Positions 24,751 to 33,916 of a stretch of 64,000 nucleotides of DNA are shown here, in pieces. The translations under genes and the position numbers were made by a program. Every line of letters begins with the position of its first letter. Position 1 is the stretch's first letter. The notes below the pieces were generated by a model. The model was not told where the DNA came from, did not search any database, and saw nothing but the letters and a program-made list of their open reading frames with translations. This DNA is from UBA3064 sp023258775. Its GTDB lineage: Bacteria > Pseudomonadota > Gammaproteobacteria > Burkholderiales > Burkholderiaceae_E. The stretch covers positions 39,131 through 103,130 of the forward strand of contig JBIKXS010000006.1 in the NCBI GenBank assembly GCA_044355655.1, written 5' to 3'.

Positions 24751-25746
24751 GAGTGACTCGTTATGACGACCAGCTCGTGCAAGCAATGCTTGCAGGGCCT
24801 GGTCTGCGCGCAGCTCACCGCTCACCAATCGATGCACGGCCTGAGTAATTGGCATGTCAACGTCAAAGCGCGCTGCTAACTGCACGGCAACCTCGGCGGT
24901 GTAAACACCCTCTGCAACGTGGCCAAGCTCTGCCAGGATCTGTGAGATCGAAGCGCCCTTGGCCAAAGCCAGTCCGACCTGACGGTTGCGCGATAAGGAT
25001 CCGGTGGCTGTTAATAACAAATCGCCAAGACCAGTCAAACCCATAAAGGTCTGCGCCCTGGCGCCCATGCGTTGCCCCAATCGTGCGATCTCGGCAAGAC
25101 CGCGCGTGAGCAGGGCAGCTCTTGCGTTATTCCCCATCCCGAGTCCGTCACTGACGCCCGCTGCAATTGCCATAATGTTTTTGAGCGCGCCACCCAGTTC
25201 AACACCAATGAGATCCTCATTGGCATAAACCCGCATTGCAGCGTGATGCATCGCTTGCCGGGCCATCAGGGCACAGTCCTCATGAGCGCTTGCAACAACC
25301 AATGCAACAGGAAGACCTTGGGCGGTTTCCTGAGCAAAGCTAGGCCCACTCAAGGCGCCCGCCTTTAAGGGTTTAACTGACTGCTCGACCACTTGATGGG
25401 CAAGCAAGCCGCTGCCGCGTTCAAGTCCTTTGCAAAGCCACAACAATACCGGCCAATGCTTTGGCGAAACCAAGCGATCGATGTCGGTCAGACATTCACG
25501 CAGGCCTGCCATCGGCGTGGCAAGAATCCACAACGAGGCACCCTCGATAGCCTGTTGCAGACTGTCAGTGATTGTGATGCGCTCGGGGAGCCTAAAGCCC
25601 GGAAGATATCGCTTGTTTTCCCGGTCAAGCTGCATTGACCTGACCTGCTCAGGATCACGTGCCCATAGGATCAGCTCATGCTGCCCGGCGATGTGAATCG
25701 CAAGCGCCGTGCCCCAAGCGCCAGCGCCAATGACCGCGATGCGCAT
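24736..25746 (-). CDS. gpsA: Glycerol-3-phosphate dehydrogenase [NAD(P)+]
   Basis: GpsA reduces dihydroxyacetone phosphate to sn-glycerol 3-phosphate for phospholipid synthesis. The 336 residues begin MRIAVIGAGAWGTALAIHI (dinucleotide fold) and contain LWLCKGLERGSG, SGPSFAQETAQGLPVA, the catalytic lysine in GVELGGALKNIMAIAAGVSDGL and MTGLGDLLLTATGS-like GLTGLGDLLLTATGSLSRN. Length and order are normal. The last residues are part of an 18-bp repeat. It follows secB on the same strand after 34 bases, a gene pair common in proteobacteria. Confidence 0.96.
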   Translation of the reverse strand: MRIAVIGAGAWGTALAIHIAGQHELILWARDPEQVRSMQLDRENKRYLPGFRLPERITITDSLQQAIEGASLWILATPMAGLRECLTDIDRLVSPKHWPVLLWLCKGLERGSGLLAHQVVEQSVKPLKAGALSGPSFAQETAQGLPVALVVASAHEDCALMARQAMHHAAMRVYANEDLIGVELGGALKNIMAIAAGVSDGLGMGNNARAALLTRGLAEIARLGQRMGARAQTFMGLTGLGDLLLTATGSLSRNRQVGLALAKGASISQILAELGHVAEGVYTAEVAVQLAARFDVDMPITQAVHRLVSGELRADQALQALLARAGRHNESLQTDQ

Positions 25747-25780
25747 GGCAGCAAGCGTTTATCCGCTACCTTGTACCGCT

Positions 25781-26290
25781 TCAGTGGGAAAGAATAATGC
25801 CTGAGCCGTTTCCGGTCGCTGCGGCTTGCGCCTGTTGTTCGGCGATTCGCTGCTGAAAGAGCGCCTCAAAGTTGATTTCCGCCAGATGAACCGGGGGAAA
25901 CCCACTTCGCTGAACAGAATCGGCAATATTTGAGCGCAAATACGGATAAATGATGCTTGGGCAAAGAATATTTGCCACAGCTTCCATTTGTTCCCCACCG
26001 ATGCCTTGTGAGGTAAAAATCCCTGCTTGGGTGGCTTCGACCAAAAAGGCGACCTTGTCGGCCATCTTGGCGGTAACAGTGACTCGGACCGCTGTCTCAT
26101 GCACGCCCTCACCGAGTACCTCATTGGTGATATCGAGCTGAATCTCCACACTGGGCGCGCTTGCCTCGAGGAAAATTTGCGGCGCATTAGGCAGTTCAAG
26201 CGACATGTCTTTCAGATAAATACGCTGAATGGAAAACTGCGGGGCTTGTTCGCCTTGCGCAGCAGAAGCTTGTTGTTCGTCGGCCATCAC
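25781..26290 (-). CDS. secB: Protein-export chaperone SecB
   Basis: SecB keeps preproteins unfolded and hands them to SecA. The 169-residue acidic protein shows FSIQRIYLKDMSLELPNAP, the VTVTAKMADKVAFLVEATQAGIF block, CPSIIYPYLRSNIADSVQRSG and FPPVHLAEINFEALFQQR, as in other members. The gene order rhodanese-grxC-secB-gpsA is the usual proteobacterial arrangement. Confidence 0.96.
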   Translation of the reverse strand: MMADEQQASAAQGEQAPQFSIQRIYLKDMSLELPNAPQIFLEASAPSVEIQLDITNEVLGEGVHETAVRVTVTAKMADKVAFLVEATQAGIFTSQGIGGEQMEAVANILCPSIIYPYLRSNIADSVQRSGFPPVHLAEINFEALFQQRIAEQQAQAAATGNGSGIILSH

Positions 26291-26358
26291 TTAGTCCTTA
26301 AGGAAATTCGTTGGTTGCAATCATTCAGAATCATCGCTCGCGCTTACACTGCAAGGCC

Positions 26359-26622
26359 TCAAGCCGAAGCGAGCAAAGGGCTTAAACCCCCAGCCCGATC
26401 AAGCGCTGCCAAGTCATCAAACCCACCCACATGCGTCTCACCGATGTAGATCTGCGGGACGGTTCGCCTTCCAGTACGCTCCATCATCTCGTCTCGACGT
26501 GACGGTTCGAGGTCAATGCGAACTTTTTCAATATGCTCGACACCACGGGCACGGAGCAATTGCTCAGCGCGCTGGCAATAAGGACAAACCGCTGTGGTGT
26601 ACATCACAATTGTTGCACTCAT
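26359..26622 (-). CDS. grxC: Glutaredoxin 3
   Basis: GrxC reduces disulfides with glutathione. From the ATG at 26622 the 87 residues contain MYTTAVCPYCQRAEQLL with the CPYC active site, the TVPQIYIGETHVGGFDDLAAL glutathione-binding region and a short end. The frame stays open upstream to 26676, overlapping the rhodanese gene; those 18 residues are outside the family and are not included. It lies between the rhodanese gene and secB. Confidence 0.94.
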   Translation of the reverse strand: MSATIVMYTTAVCPYCQRAEQLLRARGVEHIEKVRIDLEPSRRDEMMERTGRRTVPQIYIGETHVGGFDDLAALDRAGGLSPLLASA

Positions 26623-26639
26623 GATCGACCTTTTCAGAT

Positions 26640-27044
26640 TTAAGACTTTACCAAGGGCAAACTTGCTGCCCGCCAAGCTGCCACACCCCCGGCAAGACTG
26701 TAGACACGTTCAATGCCTGCCTCGCGAATGATCGTGCTCGCCTTGGCAGCTTTTGAACCATCGCTATCAAGGACAAGGACCGGCTTTTTGCCTTTGATTT
26801 CCGAAACCCGCTTCGGTAGGTCTACCAGGGGGATACTTTTTGCTCTGAGCAAATGGCCTGCATCATATTCGGCTGGAGAGCGCACATCGATTAAGGTGGG
26901 ATCTTCATCGTTCATTAACCGGGTTGCGGTCACAGTATCAAGGCGCTCGCCACCTGCACGGTCGCGAATACTTGGCCAGAGCAATAAGCCCCCAGAAACC
27001 AGCGCCATGACGATCAAAAATAAATTCTCGACAAAAAACTGCAT
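26640..27044 (-). CDS. Membrane-anchored rhodanese-fold protein lacking the catalytic cysteine
   Basis: One N-terminal membrane helix (about residues 5-24) is followed by a rhodanese domain: PTLIDVRSPAEYDAGHL, AKSIPLVDLPKRV and a final GGVAAWRAASLPLV. At the active-site loop the residues are LVLDSDGSKAAKA: an aspartate stands where the catalytic cysteine of sulfurtransferases lies. The 134-residue protein is therefore probably not a sulfurtransferase. YibN-type proteins stand at this spot next to grxC and secB. Some relatives act in membrane protein insertion, but nothing here proves that. Confidence 0.82.
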   Translation of the reverse strand: MQFFVENLFLIVMALVSGGLLLWPSIRDRAGGERLDTVTATRLMNDEDPTLIDVRSPAEYDAGHLLRAKSIPLVDLPKRVSEIKGKKPVLVLDSDGSKAAKASTIIREAGIERVYSLAGGVAAWRAASLPLVKS

Positions 27045-27139
27045 GGAAACATCCCAAAAAGGACGAAAAGAAAACCTGACAGTGCAGGATCAAGTCAGCG
27101 ATTATTCCACGTTGCCGGATCGCTACAATAGAAGCCACT

Positions 27140-27907
27140 ATGAGCTACCAAATTGTCTTCATGCGACACGGCGAAAGCCAGTGGAATTTAGAGAACCGGT
27201 TTACAGGCTGGACCGATGTAGCGCTTAGCCCAAAAGGTATCGAAGAAGCCAGGCGGGCAGGGCGATTATTGCGCGAACAAGGTTTTGCTTTTGATGCGGC
27301 TTACACTTCAAGGCTGCGACGTGCAATTCACACGCTCTGGCTTGCGCTTGATGAGATGGATCAAATGTGGATCCCTGTGCATTCAGCCTGGCAGCTCAAC
27401 GAGCGTCATTACGGCGCACTGCAAGGGCTCAACAAAGCAGAGACTGCGGCGCAATATGGCGATGCACAGGTGTTGATTTGGCGGCGAGCCTATGCAATCG
27501 CCCCTGAGCCTCTAGGCCCAGGTGATCCAAGGGAAAGTGATCAAGACCCTCGGTATGCCGATGTTCCTCCAGGCCAGATACCCCGCACCGAGTGCTTGAA
27601 AGACACGGTGGCTAGGGTTGTACCCTTTTGGAAACAGGCGCTTGCGCCCGCGATACGCGCAGGCCGCAGGCTAGTCATAGCCGCCCATGGCAATTCCTTG
27701 CGAGCGCTCTTGCAGCATCTCGAGCAGATCTCAGAAGATGAAATCGTTAATTTGAATATTCCCACTGCCCAGCCCTTGCTGATTGAACTCGACAGTAACT
27801 TAACGTTTTTATCGCGTCGTTATCTTGGAGATCCCGATGTGATTGCCCGCGCTATCGCATCGGTTGCTGCACAGGGCAAGGCAGACACTGATAGCATCGC
27901 AGTCTGA
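27140..27907 (+). CDS. gpmA: 2,3-bisphosphoglycerate-dependent phosphoglycerate mutase
   Basis: GpmA interconverts 3- and 2-phosphoglycerate in glycolysis. The 255-residue protein has the phosphohistidine motif MRHGESQWNLENRFTGW, NERHYGALQGLNK, PRTECLKDTVARV and the second histidine in AAHGNSLRALL. A TACAAT sequence at 27124-27129 could be a -10 box only ten bases from the ATG, so the transcript may have almost no leader. No ribosome binding site is visible. The gene is divergent from the rhodanese-secB-gpsA group. Confidence 0.95.
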   Translation: MSYQIVFMRHGESQWNLENRFTGWTDVALSPKGIEEARRAGRLLREQGFAFDAAYTSRLRRAIHTLWLALDEMDQMWIPVHSAWQLNERHYGALQGLNKAETAAQYGDAQVLIWRRAYAIAPEPLGPGDPRESDQDPRYADVPPGQIPRTECLKDTVARVVPFWKQALAPAIRAGRRLVIAAHGNSLRALLQHLEQISEDEIVNLNIPTAQPLLIELDSNLTFLSRRYLGDPDVIARAIASVAAQGKADTDSIAV

Positions 27908-27924
27908 CCCTGAGGGATAATCCG

Positions 27925-29457
27925 ATGAATCAAATGCGCGATGAACCGACAGCCACCCCTAGCAAAACACGGCGCATGAGGCCTTTTGCCCTGGTTTGTG
28001 CCGGCGCTGTCGCCGGGGTGTTGGTGAGCCTTGGCATTTCTGCGGTTGCGCAAAAAGATAGCCGAAGTCCTTTGCAAGCATTACCGCTTGAGGAGTTGCG
28101 ACAGTTTGCCGATGTGTTTGGCGCGATCAAAGGCAATTATGTTGAGGCAGTTGAAGACAAGAAGCTGATCAGCGAAGCTATCAGCGGCATGCTCTCGGGT
28201 CTTGACCCTCATTCGGCCTTTCTCGATGCGAAGGCCTTTAAGGAAATGCAACTCAATACCAGCGGGCAATTTGGCGGTATCGGTATTGAAATCGGCGTGG
28301 AAGATGGTTTTATCAAGGTGATCTCGCCGATCGAAGACACCCCTGCCGAACGCGCCGGCATTCGCGCTGCAGATTTGATCGTCAAGATAGGCGAGCGACC
28401 CGCCAAGGGCATTACCACGACCGAGGCAGTTGAACTCATGCGTGGCAAGCCCGGAACAAGCCTGACAATCACTGTTAGCCGAAAAGGTGAGCCGGCGCCG
28501 CGAGTTTTCACGCTTGAGCGCGCGGTCATTAAAGTGCAATCGGTGCGGTCAAAAATGATTGAACCCGGCTTTGCCTATACCCGCATCACCCAGTTTCAGG
28601 AACAAACCCTGCCATCACTTGCCAAGCATCTCGATCAACTCGCAAGCCAAGGACCGCTGAAGGGATTGGTCCTCGATCTGCGCAATGACCCAGGTGGATT
28701 ACTCCAGGGCGCGCTCGGTGTTTCGGCTGCATTCCTACCGCCCAAAGTCTTGGTCACAAGCACCGATGGTCGCAACGCCGACGCGCGTCGCCGCTACAAC
28801 GCCGATCCCAATGACTATGCAAGACACGGTGACGATCCGATCGGTCAGCTTCCTGCTGTTTACAAAAGCGTACCGATGGTGGTTTTGGTCAACGCCGGTT
28901 CGGCATCGGCCTCCGAAATCGTCGCTGGCGCACTTCAAGACCATAAGCGGGCAACCATCATCGGCACCCAAACCTTTGGCAAGGGATCGGTTCAAACCAT
29001 TTTGCCGCTTTCGTCAACCACCGCCATCAAGCTCACAACCGCGCGCTACTACACGCCAAGTGGCCGATCAATTCAAGCCAAGGGAATTACCCCTGATATT
29101 TTGGTCGATGAATATGCCGATGGTGATTTGAGTCATCTGCGAGTGCGTGAAGCCGACCTTAAAGGGCATTTGGGTGATGCCAACAAGCCGGGTTCAGGCG
29201 GTCCAACCCAAGGCAGCAGCGGTGGTTCAACCCAGACTGAACGCAAAAGCGGCGAAGACTCGGCGGCTGCAGAACGGGCTAAATCGCTGACCGCTGAGCA
29301 AATTAATGAGCGACTTCGCAATCGAAAACCAGTTGTCTTCGGCAGTCCTGAGGATTGGCAGTTACAGCAGGCAATGAATCATCTGAAGGGCCGCCCAGTG
29401 GCCAAACCGGCAAGCACCCAAACCGCTGCGGCTCGCAGCGATCGCATCGTCGATTAA
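27925..29457 (+). CDS. ctpA: S41 family C-terminal processing peptidase
   Basis: CtpA cleaves periplasmic or envelope proteins near their C-termini. The 510-residue protein has one membrane helix (about residues 20-40), a PDZ domain (about 100-180, GGIGIEIGVEDGFIKV and GIRAADLIVKIGERP) and the S41 catalytic core with Ser326 in NAGSASASE and Lys353 in TFGKGSVQT. The end is an unstructured, Ser/Gly-rich and charged tail with a Thr-Gln-rich stretch. It follows gpmA after 17 bases, probably as one transcript, a pair seen in many proteobacteria. Confidence 0.93.
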   Translation: MNQMRDEPTATPSKTRRMRPFALVCAGAVAGVLVSLGISAVAQKDSRSPLQALPLEELRQFADVFGAIKGNYVEAVEDKKLISEAISGMLSGLDPHSAFLDAKAFKEMQLNTSGQFGGIGIEIGVEDGFIKVISPIEDTPAERAGIRAADLIVKIGERPAKGITTTEAVELMRGKPGTSLTITVSRKGEPAPRVFTLERAVIKVQSVRSKMIEPGFAYTRITQFQEQTLPSLAKHLDQLASQGPLKGLVLDLRNDPGGLLQGALGVSAAFLPPKVLVTSTDGRNADARRRYNADPNDYARHGDDPIGQLPAVYKSVPMVVLVNAGSASASEIVAGALQDHKRATIIGTQTFGKGSVQTILPLSSTTAIKLTTARYYTPSGRSIQAKGITPDILVDEYADGDLSHLRVREADLKGHLGDANKPGSGGPTQGSSGGSTQTERKSGEDSAAAERAKSLTAEQINERLRNRKPVVFGSPEDWQLQQAMNHLKGRPVAKPASTQTAAARSDRIVD

Positions 29458-29478
29458 GGCATCCCGCACACGCCACAC

Positions 29479-30282
29479 TTGAACGACGCCCAACTACAGC
29501 GCTACGCCCGCCATCTGCTGCTTGATGCAGTGGGCATTGAGGGGCAGGAGCGACTACTTGCCGCTCGGGTCTTAATTCTAGGACTTGGTGGTTTGGGCTC
29601 ACCAGCTGCGATGTATTTGGCAGCAGCAGGGGTAGGTAGCATGACGCTTGCAGACGGCGACCATGTTGATCTGACCAATTTGCAACGACAAATTGTTCAC
29701 CAGAGTCGCAGTGTTGGCATGCTTAAAGTGCTTTCAGCCCAACAGAGCCTGCAAGCCCTCAATCCCGACCCTAACTATGAACTGATCGAGCAAAAGCTGG
29801 AAGGTGCGGCGCTAGAACAAGCGGTTGCTTCGGTGGATCTGGTGCTCGATTGCAGCGACAACTTTCAAACCCGCCATGCGGTTAACCGGGCCTGCGTGAG
29901 CTCTGGCGTACCTTTAGTGAGCGCGGCCGCAATCGGTCTTGACGGGCAATGTATGGTGCTCAATCTTAAACCGCAAAAGGAATCGGGCTTTGCCTCAGCC
30001 CAAAGTAATTGGGCCTGCTATCACTGTGTCTTCCCGCTCGACCAAGCGCCAACGGAGGTTGCCTGTGCCACGATGGGTGTTTTCTCTCCCTTAACCGGCA
30101 TGGTTGGCTGTATGCAAGCGGGGCTTGCGATTCGTGTGCTCTTAAGGCAAAGCCTGCAACAGGTCTTACTTATGATCGACGGGCGAAATATGTCGACAAG
30201 CAGTATGCGGATTCAACAAGATCCTGATTGTGCGGTTTGTGCGCGTCTGGGCTTGGACGCGGGCTCGGGCGCTTCAGCGTGA
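29479..30282 (+). CDS. MoeB/ThiF-type sulfur-carrier adenylyltransferase
   Basis: The E1-like enzyme activates the C-terminus of a small sulfur carrier (MoaD or ThiS) by adenylation. The 267 residues show RYARHLLLDAVGIEGQERLL, the nucleotide loop ILGLGGLGSPAAMYLAAAG, NLQRQIVHQSRSVG, DLVLDCSDNFQTR and two CxxC pairs for zinc (CYHC, CAVC). There is no C-terminal rhodanese domain. The start codon is TTG at 29479, chosen because homologues begin at this point and no ATG is in frame before it. MoeB and ThiF cannot be told apart from this alone. Confidence 0.9.
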   Translation: MNDAQLQRYARHLLLDAVGIEGQERLLAARVLILGLGGLGSPAAMYLAAAGVGSMTLADGDHVDLTNLQRQIVHQSRSVGMLKVLSAQQSLQALNPDPNYELIEQKLEGAALEQAVASVDLVLDCSDNFQTRHAVNRACVSSGVPLVSAAAIGLDGQCMVLNLKPQKESGFASAQSNWACYHCVFPLDQAPTEVACATMGVFSPLTGMVGCMQAGLAIRVLLRQSLQQVLLMIDGRNMSTSSMRIQQDPDCAVCARLGLDAGSGASA

Positions 30283-30990
30283 CAAACGTTGACTTTGCGT
30301 CGTCAATAAACGAGTCAATTGCCTTGCGCTATGGACTTGATACCTGACCAATCTTGCGCTGCCGGCATAGGCGCTCCGAGGGCGCCCTCGCCAGCCGTGC
30401 TCTAAGACCAGCACGGTTCGCATCCCGAGGACTCGCGCTGCGCGCAAATTCTCCACGCTGTCTTCTACCAGAAGGCACTGCTTGCTTGACACACCGAGCC
30501 TTGCGCAAAGCATCTTGAGCATCGCCACCGATGGTTTGGGACGAAACTGCCCTGCAAAGCACATGTCCTCGATACAAATAACCTGTTCAACCAAGGCATC
30601 CAAGCCGGCCTTATGTAAGACCGCCTCAGCGTAGTGACGTGGCGCATTGGTAAGAATCAGCTTCGAACCCTTCAATCGCCGCAAGCTGTTTTGTAAAGCC
30701 TTGTGCGGACGAACCTTCGCCAGCAAATCAGGTAAGGGATGAGTATCTTGCAAAAACGCATGAGGGTTGATGGCATGGTGCTCAATCATGCCAAGCAGCG
30801 TTGCCCCGTAGCGCTTCCAATAGGCAACCCGCAGACGCGAGGCCTCTTGATCGTCAAGAGCAAGATGCCTGGCAACCCAGGCTGTCATTTCGTGATTCAC
30901 TCTTGGCATGATGTGGGTGCCTGCATCATGCAAGGTGTTGTCAAGGTCAAGCAGCCAGACCGGACCTCGACGAGCTTTGAGCCGCGACAT
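30274..30990 (-). CDS. HAD-superfamily pyrimidine 5'-nucleotidase
   Basis: This 238-residue protein belongs to the HAD hydrolases related to yeast SDT1, which dephosphorylate pyrimidine nucleotides. Motif I is WLLDLDNTLHDA with the nucleophile and acid-base aspartates, motif II is KLILTNAPRHYAEAVL, and motif III/IV is KPSVAMLKMLC followed by LLVEDSVENLRAAR. I chose ATG 30990 over ATG 31014 because it lies closer to motif I, as in the family. It converges with the MoeB-like gene with a nine-base overlap. argB lies just upstream on the same strand. Confidence 0.88.
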   Translation of the reverse strand: MSRLKARRGPVWLLDLDNTLHDAGTHIMPRVNHEMTAWVARHLALDDQEASRLRVAYWKRYGATLLGMIEHHAINPHAFLQDTHPLPDLLAKVRPHKALQNSLRRLKGSKLILTNAPRHYAEAVLHKAGLDALVEQVICIEDMCFAGQFRPKPSVAMLKMLCARLGVSSKQCLLVEDSVENLRAARVLGMRTVLVLEHGWRGRPRSAYAGSARLVRYQVHSARQLTRLLTTQSQRLSR

Positions 30991-31078
30991 CGCTTGTCGC
31001 TTCAGGGCTGCCAAGATGCTTATCGCTTATTGCAGTGATGGCTTCGCCAGGGGATCGCGCCGCGCAGTGGCGTCAAAC

Positions 31079-31963
31079 CTAGTGCGATCGAATCATGGTC
31101 CCCACGCCGCTGTCGGTCATAATTTCGAGCAGCAAGGCATGATCGACACGACCGTCGATGATGTGAACAGCATTAACACCGGCCTTGGCGGCATCAAGCG
31201 CTGAGGAAATCTTTGGCAGCATACCCCCTGAAATCGTGCCATCGGCAAAAAGCTCATCGACCCGTTTTGCTGTGAGGCCTGTCAGCAACTTGCCATCCCG
31301 GTCCAACACACCTGCGGTATTGGTCATCAAGACCAGCTTTTCAGCACGCAAGATTTCAGCGACCTTGCCTGCGACCACATCAGCATTGATGTTGTAGGTT
31401 TCACCTTCTTCACCCGAGGCAATTGGTGCGATCACCGGAATAAAACCCTGTTGCGACAGCGTCAGTATCACTGCGGGATCAATGCTCTGGATCTCGCCAA
31501 CCTGACCGATATCCAGGGTCTCTTCAGGATTACCGGGGGTACTCATCAACAGTTTACGGGCCCGGATCAGCCCGCCGTCCTGACCGGTAAGACCAACCGC
31601 GCGACCACCTGCTGTATTGATTAATTCAACGATTTCTTTGTTGACCTGACCGGCTAAGACCATTTCAACAATATCCATGGTCTCAGCATCAGTCACTCGC
31701 ATGCCTTGTACAAACTCGCCTTTCTTGCCAACACGGCTCAACAATTGCTCAATTTGCGGACCGCCGCCATGCACCACCACCGGGTGGATACCGACCAGTT
31801 TGAGCAGCACCACATCGGCTGCGAAGGAGCGTTTAAGGCTCTCTTCAGTCATCGCATTGCCACCGTACTTCACCACGACCATACGCGAATGAAAGCGTCG
31901 GATGTAGGGCATGGCCTCAGCGAGAATCGCAGCCTTAAGTGCTGGACTGGGCAAGTTGCTCAT
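31079..31963 (-). CDS. argB: Acetylglutamate kinase
   Basis: ArgB phosphorylates N-acetylglutamate in arginine synthesis. The 294-residue protein shows VVVKYGGNAMTEE, LVGIHPVVVHGGGPQIEQLL, VEMVLAGQVNKEIVELINT, SGEEGETYNINADVVAGKVAE, MLPKISSALDAAKAGVNAVHIIDGR and a C-terminal GTMI. All binding residues look intact. It lies about 90 bases from the HAD gene and 40 bases from hslU on the same strand. Confidence 0.96.
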   Translation of the reverse strand: MSNLPSPALKAAILAEAMPYIRRFHSRMVVVKYGGNAMTEESLKRSFAADVVLLKLVGIHPVVVHGGGPQIEQLLSRVGKKGEFVQGMRVTDAETMDIVEMVLAGQVNKEIVELINTAGGRAVGLTGQDGGLIRARKLLMSTPGNPEETLDIGQVGEIQSIDPAVILTLSQQGFIPVIAPIASGEEGETYNINADVVAGKVAEILRAEKLVLMTNTAGVLDRDGKLLTGLTAKRVDELFADGTISGGMLPKISSALDAAKAGVNAVHIIDGRVDHALLLEIMTDSGVGTMIRSH

Positions 31964-32003
31964 CGGATGTGGCCTCTGACAAATTACTTAAAAACGTAAC
32001 TAT

Positions 32004-33377
32004 TTAAAGAATATAACGTGCCAAATCTTCGCGCGATGCGGCTTCGGCAAGTCGTTCATCGACAAAACTCGAATCGATCTGAATCGATAAACGACCACTG
32101 GCTTCGCGTTTGACGCTGCTAAGCGCCGTTGCATCAAAACCAATTTCTTCAAGAAGCTTTTCCATCACGGTGTGCAAGCGTCGAGCACCGATGTTTTCGG
32201 TGCGTTCGTTGACTTGATGCGCGATTTCGGCAAGACGCCTTACGGCTTGCGGCTGAAAGCTTAAATCAAGCCCTTCAGCCGCCATCAAGGCTTCGTATTG
32301 CCGCAACAAACTTGCGTCGGTAGCCTCAAGAATCCGCTCAAAGTCTTCTACGGTCAAAGCTTGCAACTCGACCCGAATCGGAAAACGCCCCTGGAACTCA
32401 GGTATCAAATCACTGGGCTTTGACAAATGAAATGCGCCTGAAGCGACAAACAAAATATGGTCGGTTTTTACAGCGCCATATTTGGTGTTAACCGTGGTGC
32501 CTTCGACCAAAGGCAATAAATCGCGTTGCACCCCTTGACGCGAGACATCGGCACCGTGCAAATCGGATCGGGTTGCAATCTTGTCGATTTCATCAATAAA
32601 GACGATGCCTTGCTGTTCGACGCGTTCAAGCGCCTCGCTTCGGATATCGTCCTCGTTGACCAACTTGGCTGCCTCCTCATCTGCGAGGATTTTCATCGCC
32701 TCGACAACACGCATCCTTCGGGTTTTCTTTCTGCCTGGCATTTGCGAGAACAATTGCTGCAATTGTTGCGTGAACTCTTCCATGCCTGCTGGCCCCATCA
32801 TTTCAAGCGATGGCGCCGCCTGGGTAACTTCAAGCTCAATTTCCCGATCGTTGAGTTCGCCCTCGCGCAATTTTTTGCGAAACTTTTGCCGGGTTGACGA
32901 TTGCGCGCTGTCTGAGCTTTCTTGCGTAGTCTGACTGACTGAACCGCTTGCCAAACCGCTACTTCTTGGGGGCGGCAGCAAAATATCCAGGATCCTGTCT
33001 TCTGCAGCGTCGAGGGCTTGTTGCTCGAGTTTGCGCTTGGCCATATCGCGACATTGTTTGATGGCAACTTCGAGCAAATCGCGGATGATGGTGTCGACGT
33101 CGCGGCCGACGTAGCCCACTTCGGTGAATTTGGTTGCCTCGACCTTAATGAAGGGGGCATTGACCAGTTTGGCCAGACGCCTTGCGATTTCTGTTTTACC
33201 AACCCCTGTAGGGCCAATCATCAAGATGTTGCGAGGCACGATTTCTTGCCGAAGTGGCTCTGCTACCTGGGCGCGCCGCCAGCGATTGCGCAACGCGACG
33301 GCGACTGCTTTTTTAGCAGCCTGCTGACCGACCACATGCTTGTCGAGTTCGGAGACGATTTCTCTCGGCGTCATCAT
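32004..33377 (-). CDS. hslU: HslU, ATPase subunit of the HslVU protease
   Basis: HslU is the AAA+ unfoldase that feeds substrates into HslV. The 457 residues show TPREIVSELDKHVVGQ, the Walker A GPTGVGKTEIARRLAKL, the pore loop KVEATKFTEVGYVGRDVD, an I domain (about residues 110-240), Walker B GIVFIDEIDKIA, and the C-terminal RYIL that docks into HslV. The start overlaps the hslV stop (TGATG-type coupling). Confidence 0.97.
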   Translation of the reverse strand: MMTPREIVSELDKHVVGQQAAKKAVAVALRNRWRRAQVAEPLRQEIVPRNILMIGPTGVGKTEIARRLAKLVNAPFIKVEATKFTEVGYVGRDVDTIIRDLLEVAIKQCRDMAKRKLEQQALDAAEDRILDILLPPPRSSGLASGSVSQTTQESSDSAQSSTRQKFRKKLREGELNDREIELEVTQAAPSLEMMGPAGMEEFTQQLQQLFSQMPGRKKTRRMRVVEAMKILADEEAAKLVNEDDIRSEALERVEQQGIVFIDEIDKIATRSDLHGADVSRQGVQRDLLPLVEGTTVNTKYGAVKTDHILFVASGAFHLSKPSDLIPEFQGRFPIRVELQALTVEDFERILEATDASLLRQYEALMAAEGLDLSFQPQAVRRLAEIAHQVNERTENIGARRLHTVMEKLLEEIGFDATALSSVKREASGRLSIQIDSSFVDERLAEAASREDLARYIL

Positions 33378-33916
33378 GGCAGTGTTTCAATCACAAGATT
33401 TTCATTGGTGTAAACACAGATCGATGCGGCTATACCTAAGGATTCGCGGACCATGGCTTCTGGGGACAAATCGCTGTGTTTGAGCAACGCTTTTGCCGCT
33501 GCCTGCGCAAATGCTCCCCCCGAGCCAATTGCCACCAACCCGTCCTCAGGCTCAAGCACGTCGCCTTGACCAGTGATAATGAGCGAGTGGTCCTGATCGG
33601 CGACGGCAAGCATAGCCTCAAGCCTTCTCAAACCACGATCGGTTCGCCAGTCTTTGGCAAGTTCAACCGCTGCACGCAGCAATAAGCCCGAGTGCTTTTC
33701 AAGCTTCCCCTCAAAGCGTTCAAACAGCGTGAAAGCATCGGCGGTACCACCTGCAAAACCCGCAAGTACTTTGCCGTGGTGCAAGCGACGTACTTTTCGG
33801 GCCGAAGCTTTTACCACGATCGAACCGAGGGTGACCTGGCCATCGCCACCCAATGCGACGCTTTTACCCCGCCGCGCACTTAGGATGGTTGTACCGTGAA
33901 AGGACTCAGTCCCCAT
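33374..33916 (-). CDS. hslV: HslV, peptidase subunit of the HslVU protease
   Basis: HslV is the proteasome-like Thr peptidase. The 180-residue protein begins MGTESFHGTTILSARRG; the mature enzyme starts at the Thr after HG, as in the family. VALGGDGQVTLG, the lysine in VRRLHHGKVLAGFAGGTADAF and the GSGGAFAQAAAKALL region are in place. It overlaps the end of dksA by 11 bases, so translation is probably coupled to dksA, and it overlaps hslU at its 3' end. Confidence 0.97.
   Translation of the reverse strand: MGTESFHGTTILSARRGKSVALGGDGQVTLGSIVVKASARKVRRLHHGKVLAGFAGGTADAFTLFERFEGKLEKHSGLLLRAAVELAKDWRTDRGLRRLEAMLAVADQDHSLIITGQGDVLEPEDGLVAIGSGGAFAQAAAKALLKHSDLSPEAMVRESLGIAASICVYTNENLVIETLP

Noticed and set aside
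24651..24818. N-terminal Lys/Pro/Ser/Asp-rich extension of the LOG protein
   Set aside because: It is encoded by the 18-bp repeat and the end of gpsA and has no ribosome binding site; other LOG proteins start where I placed it. Kept as a question in the findings.
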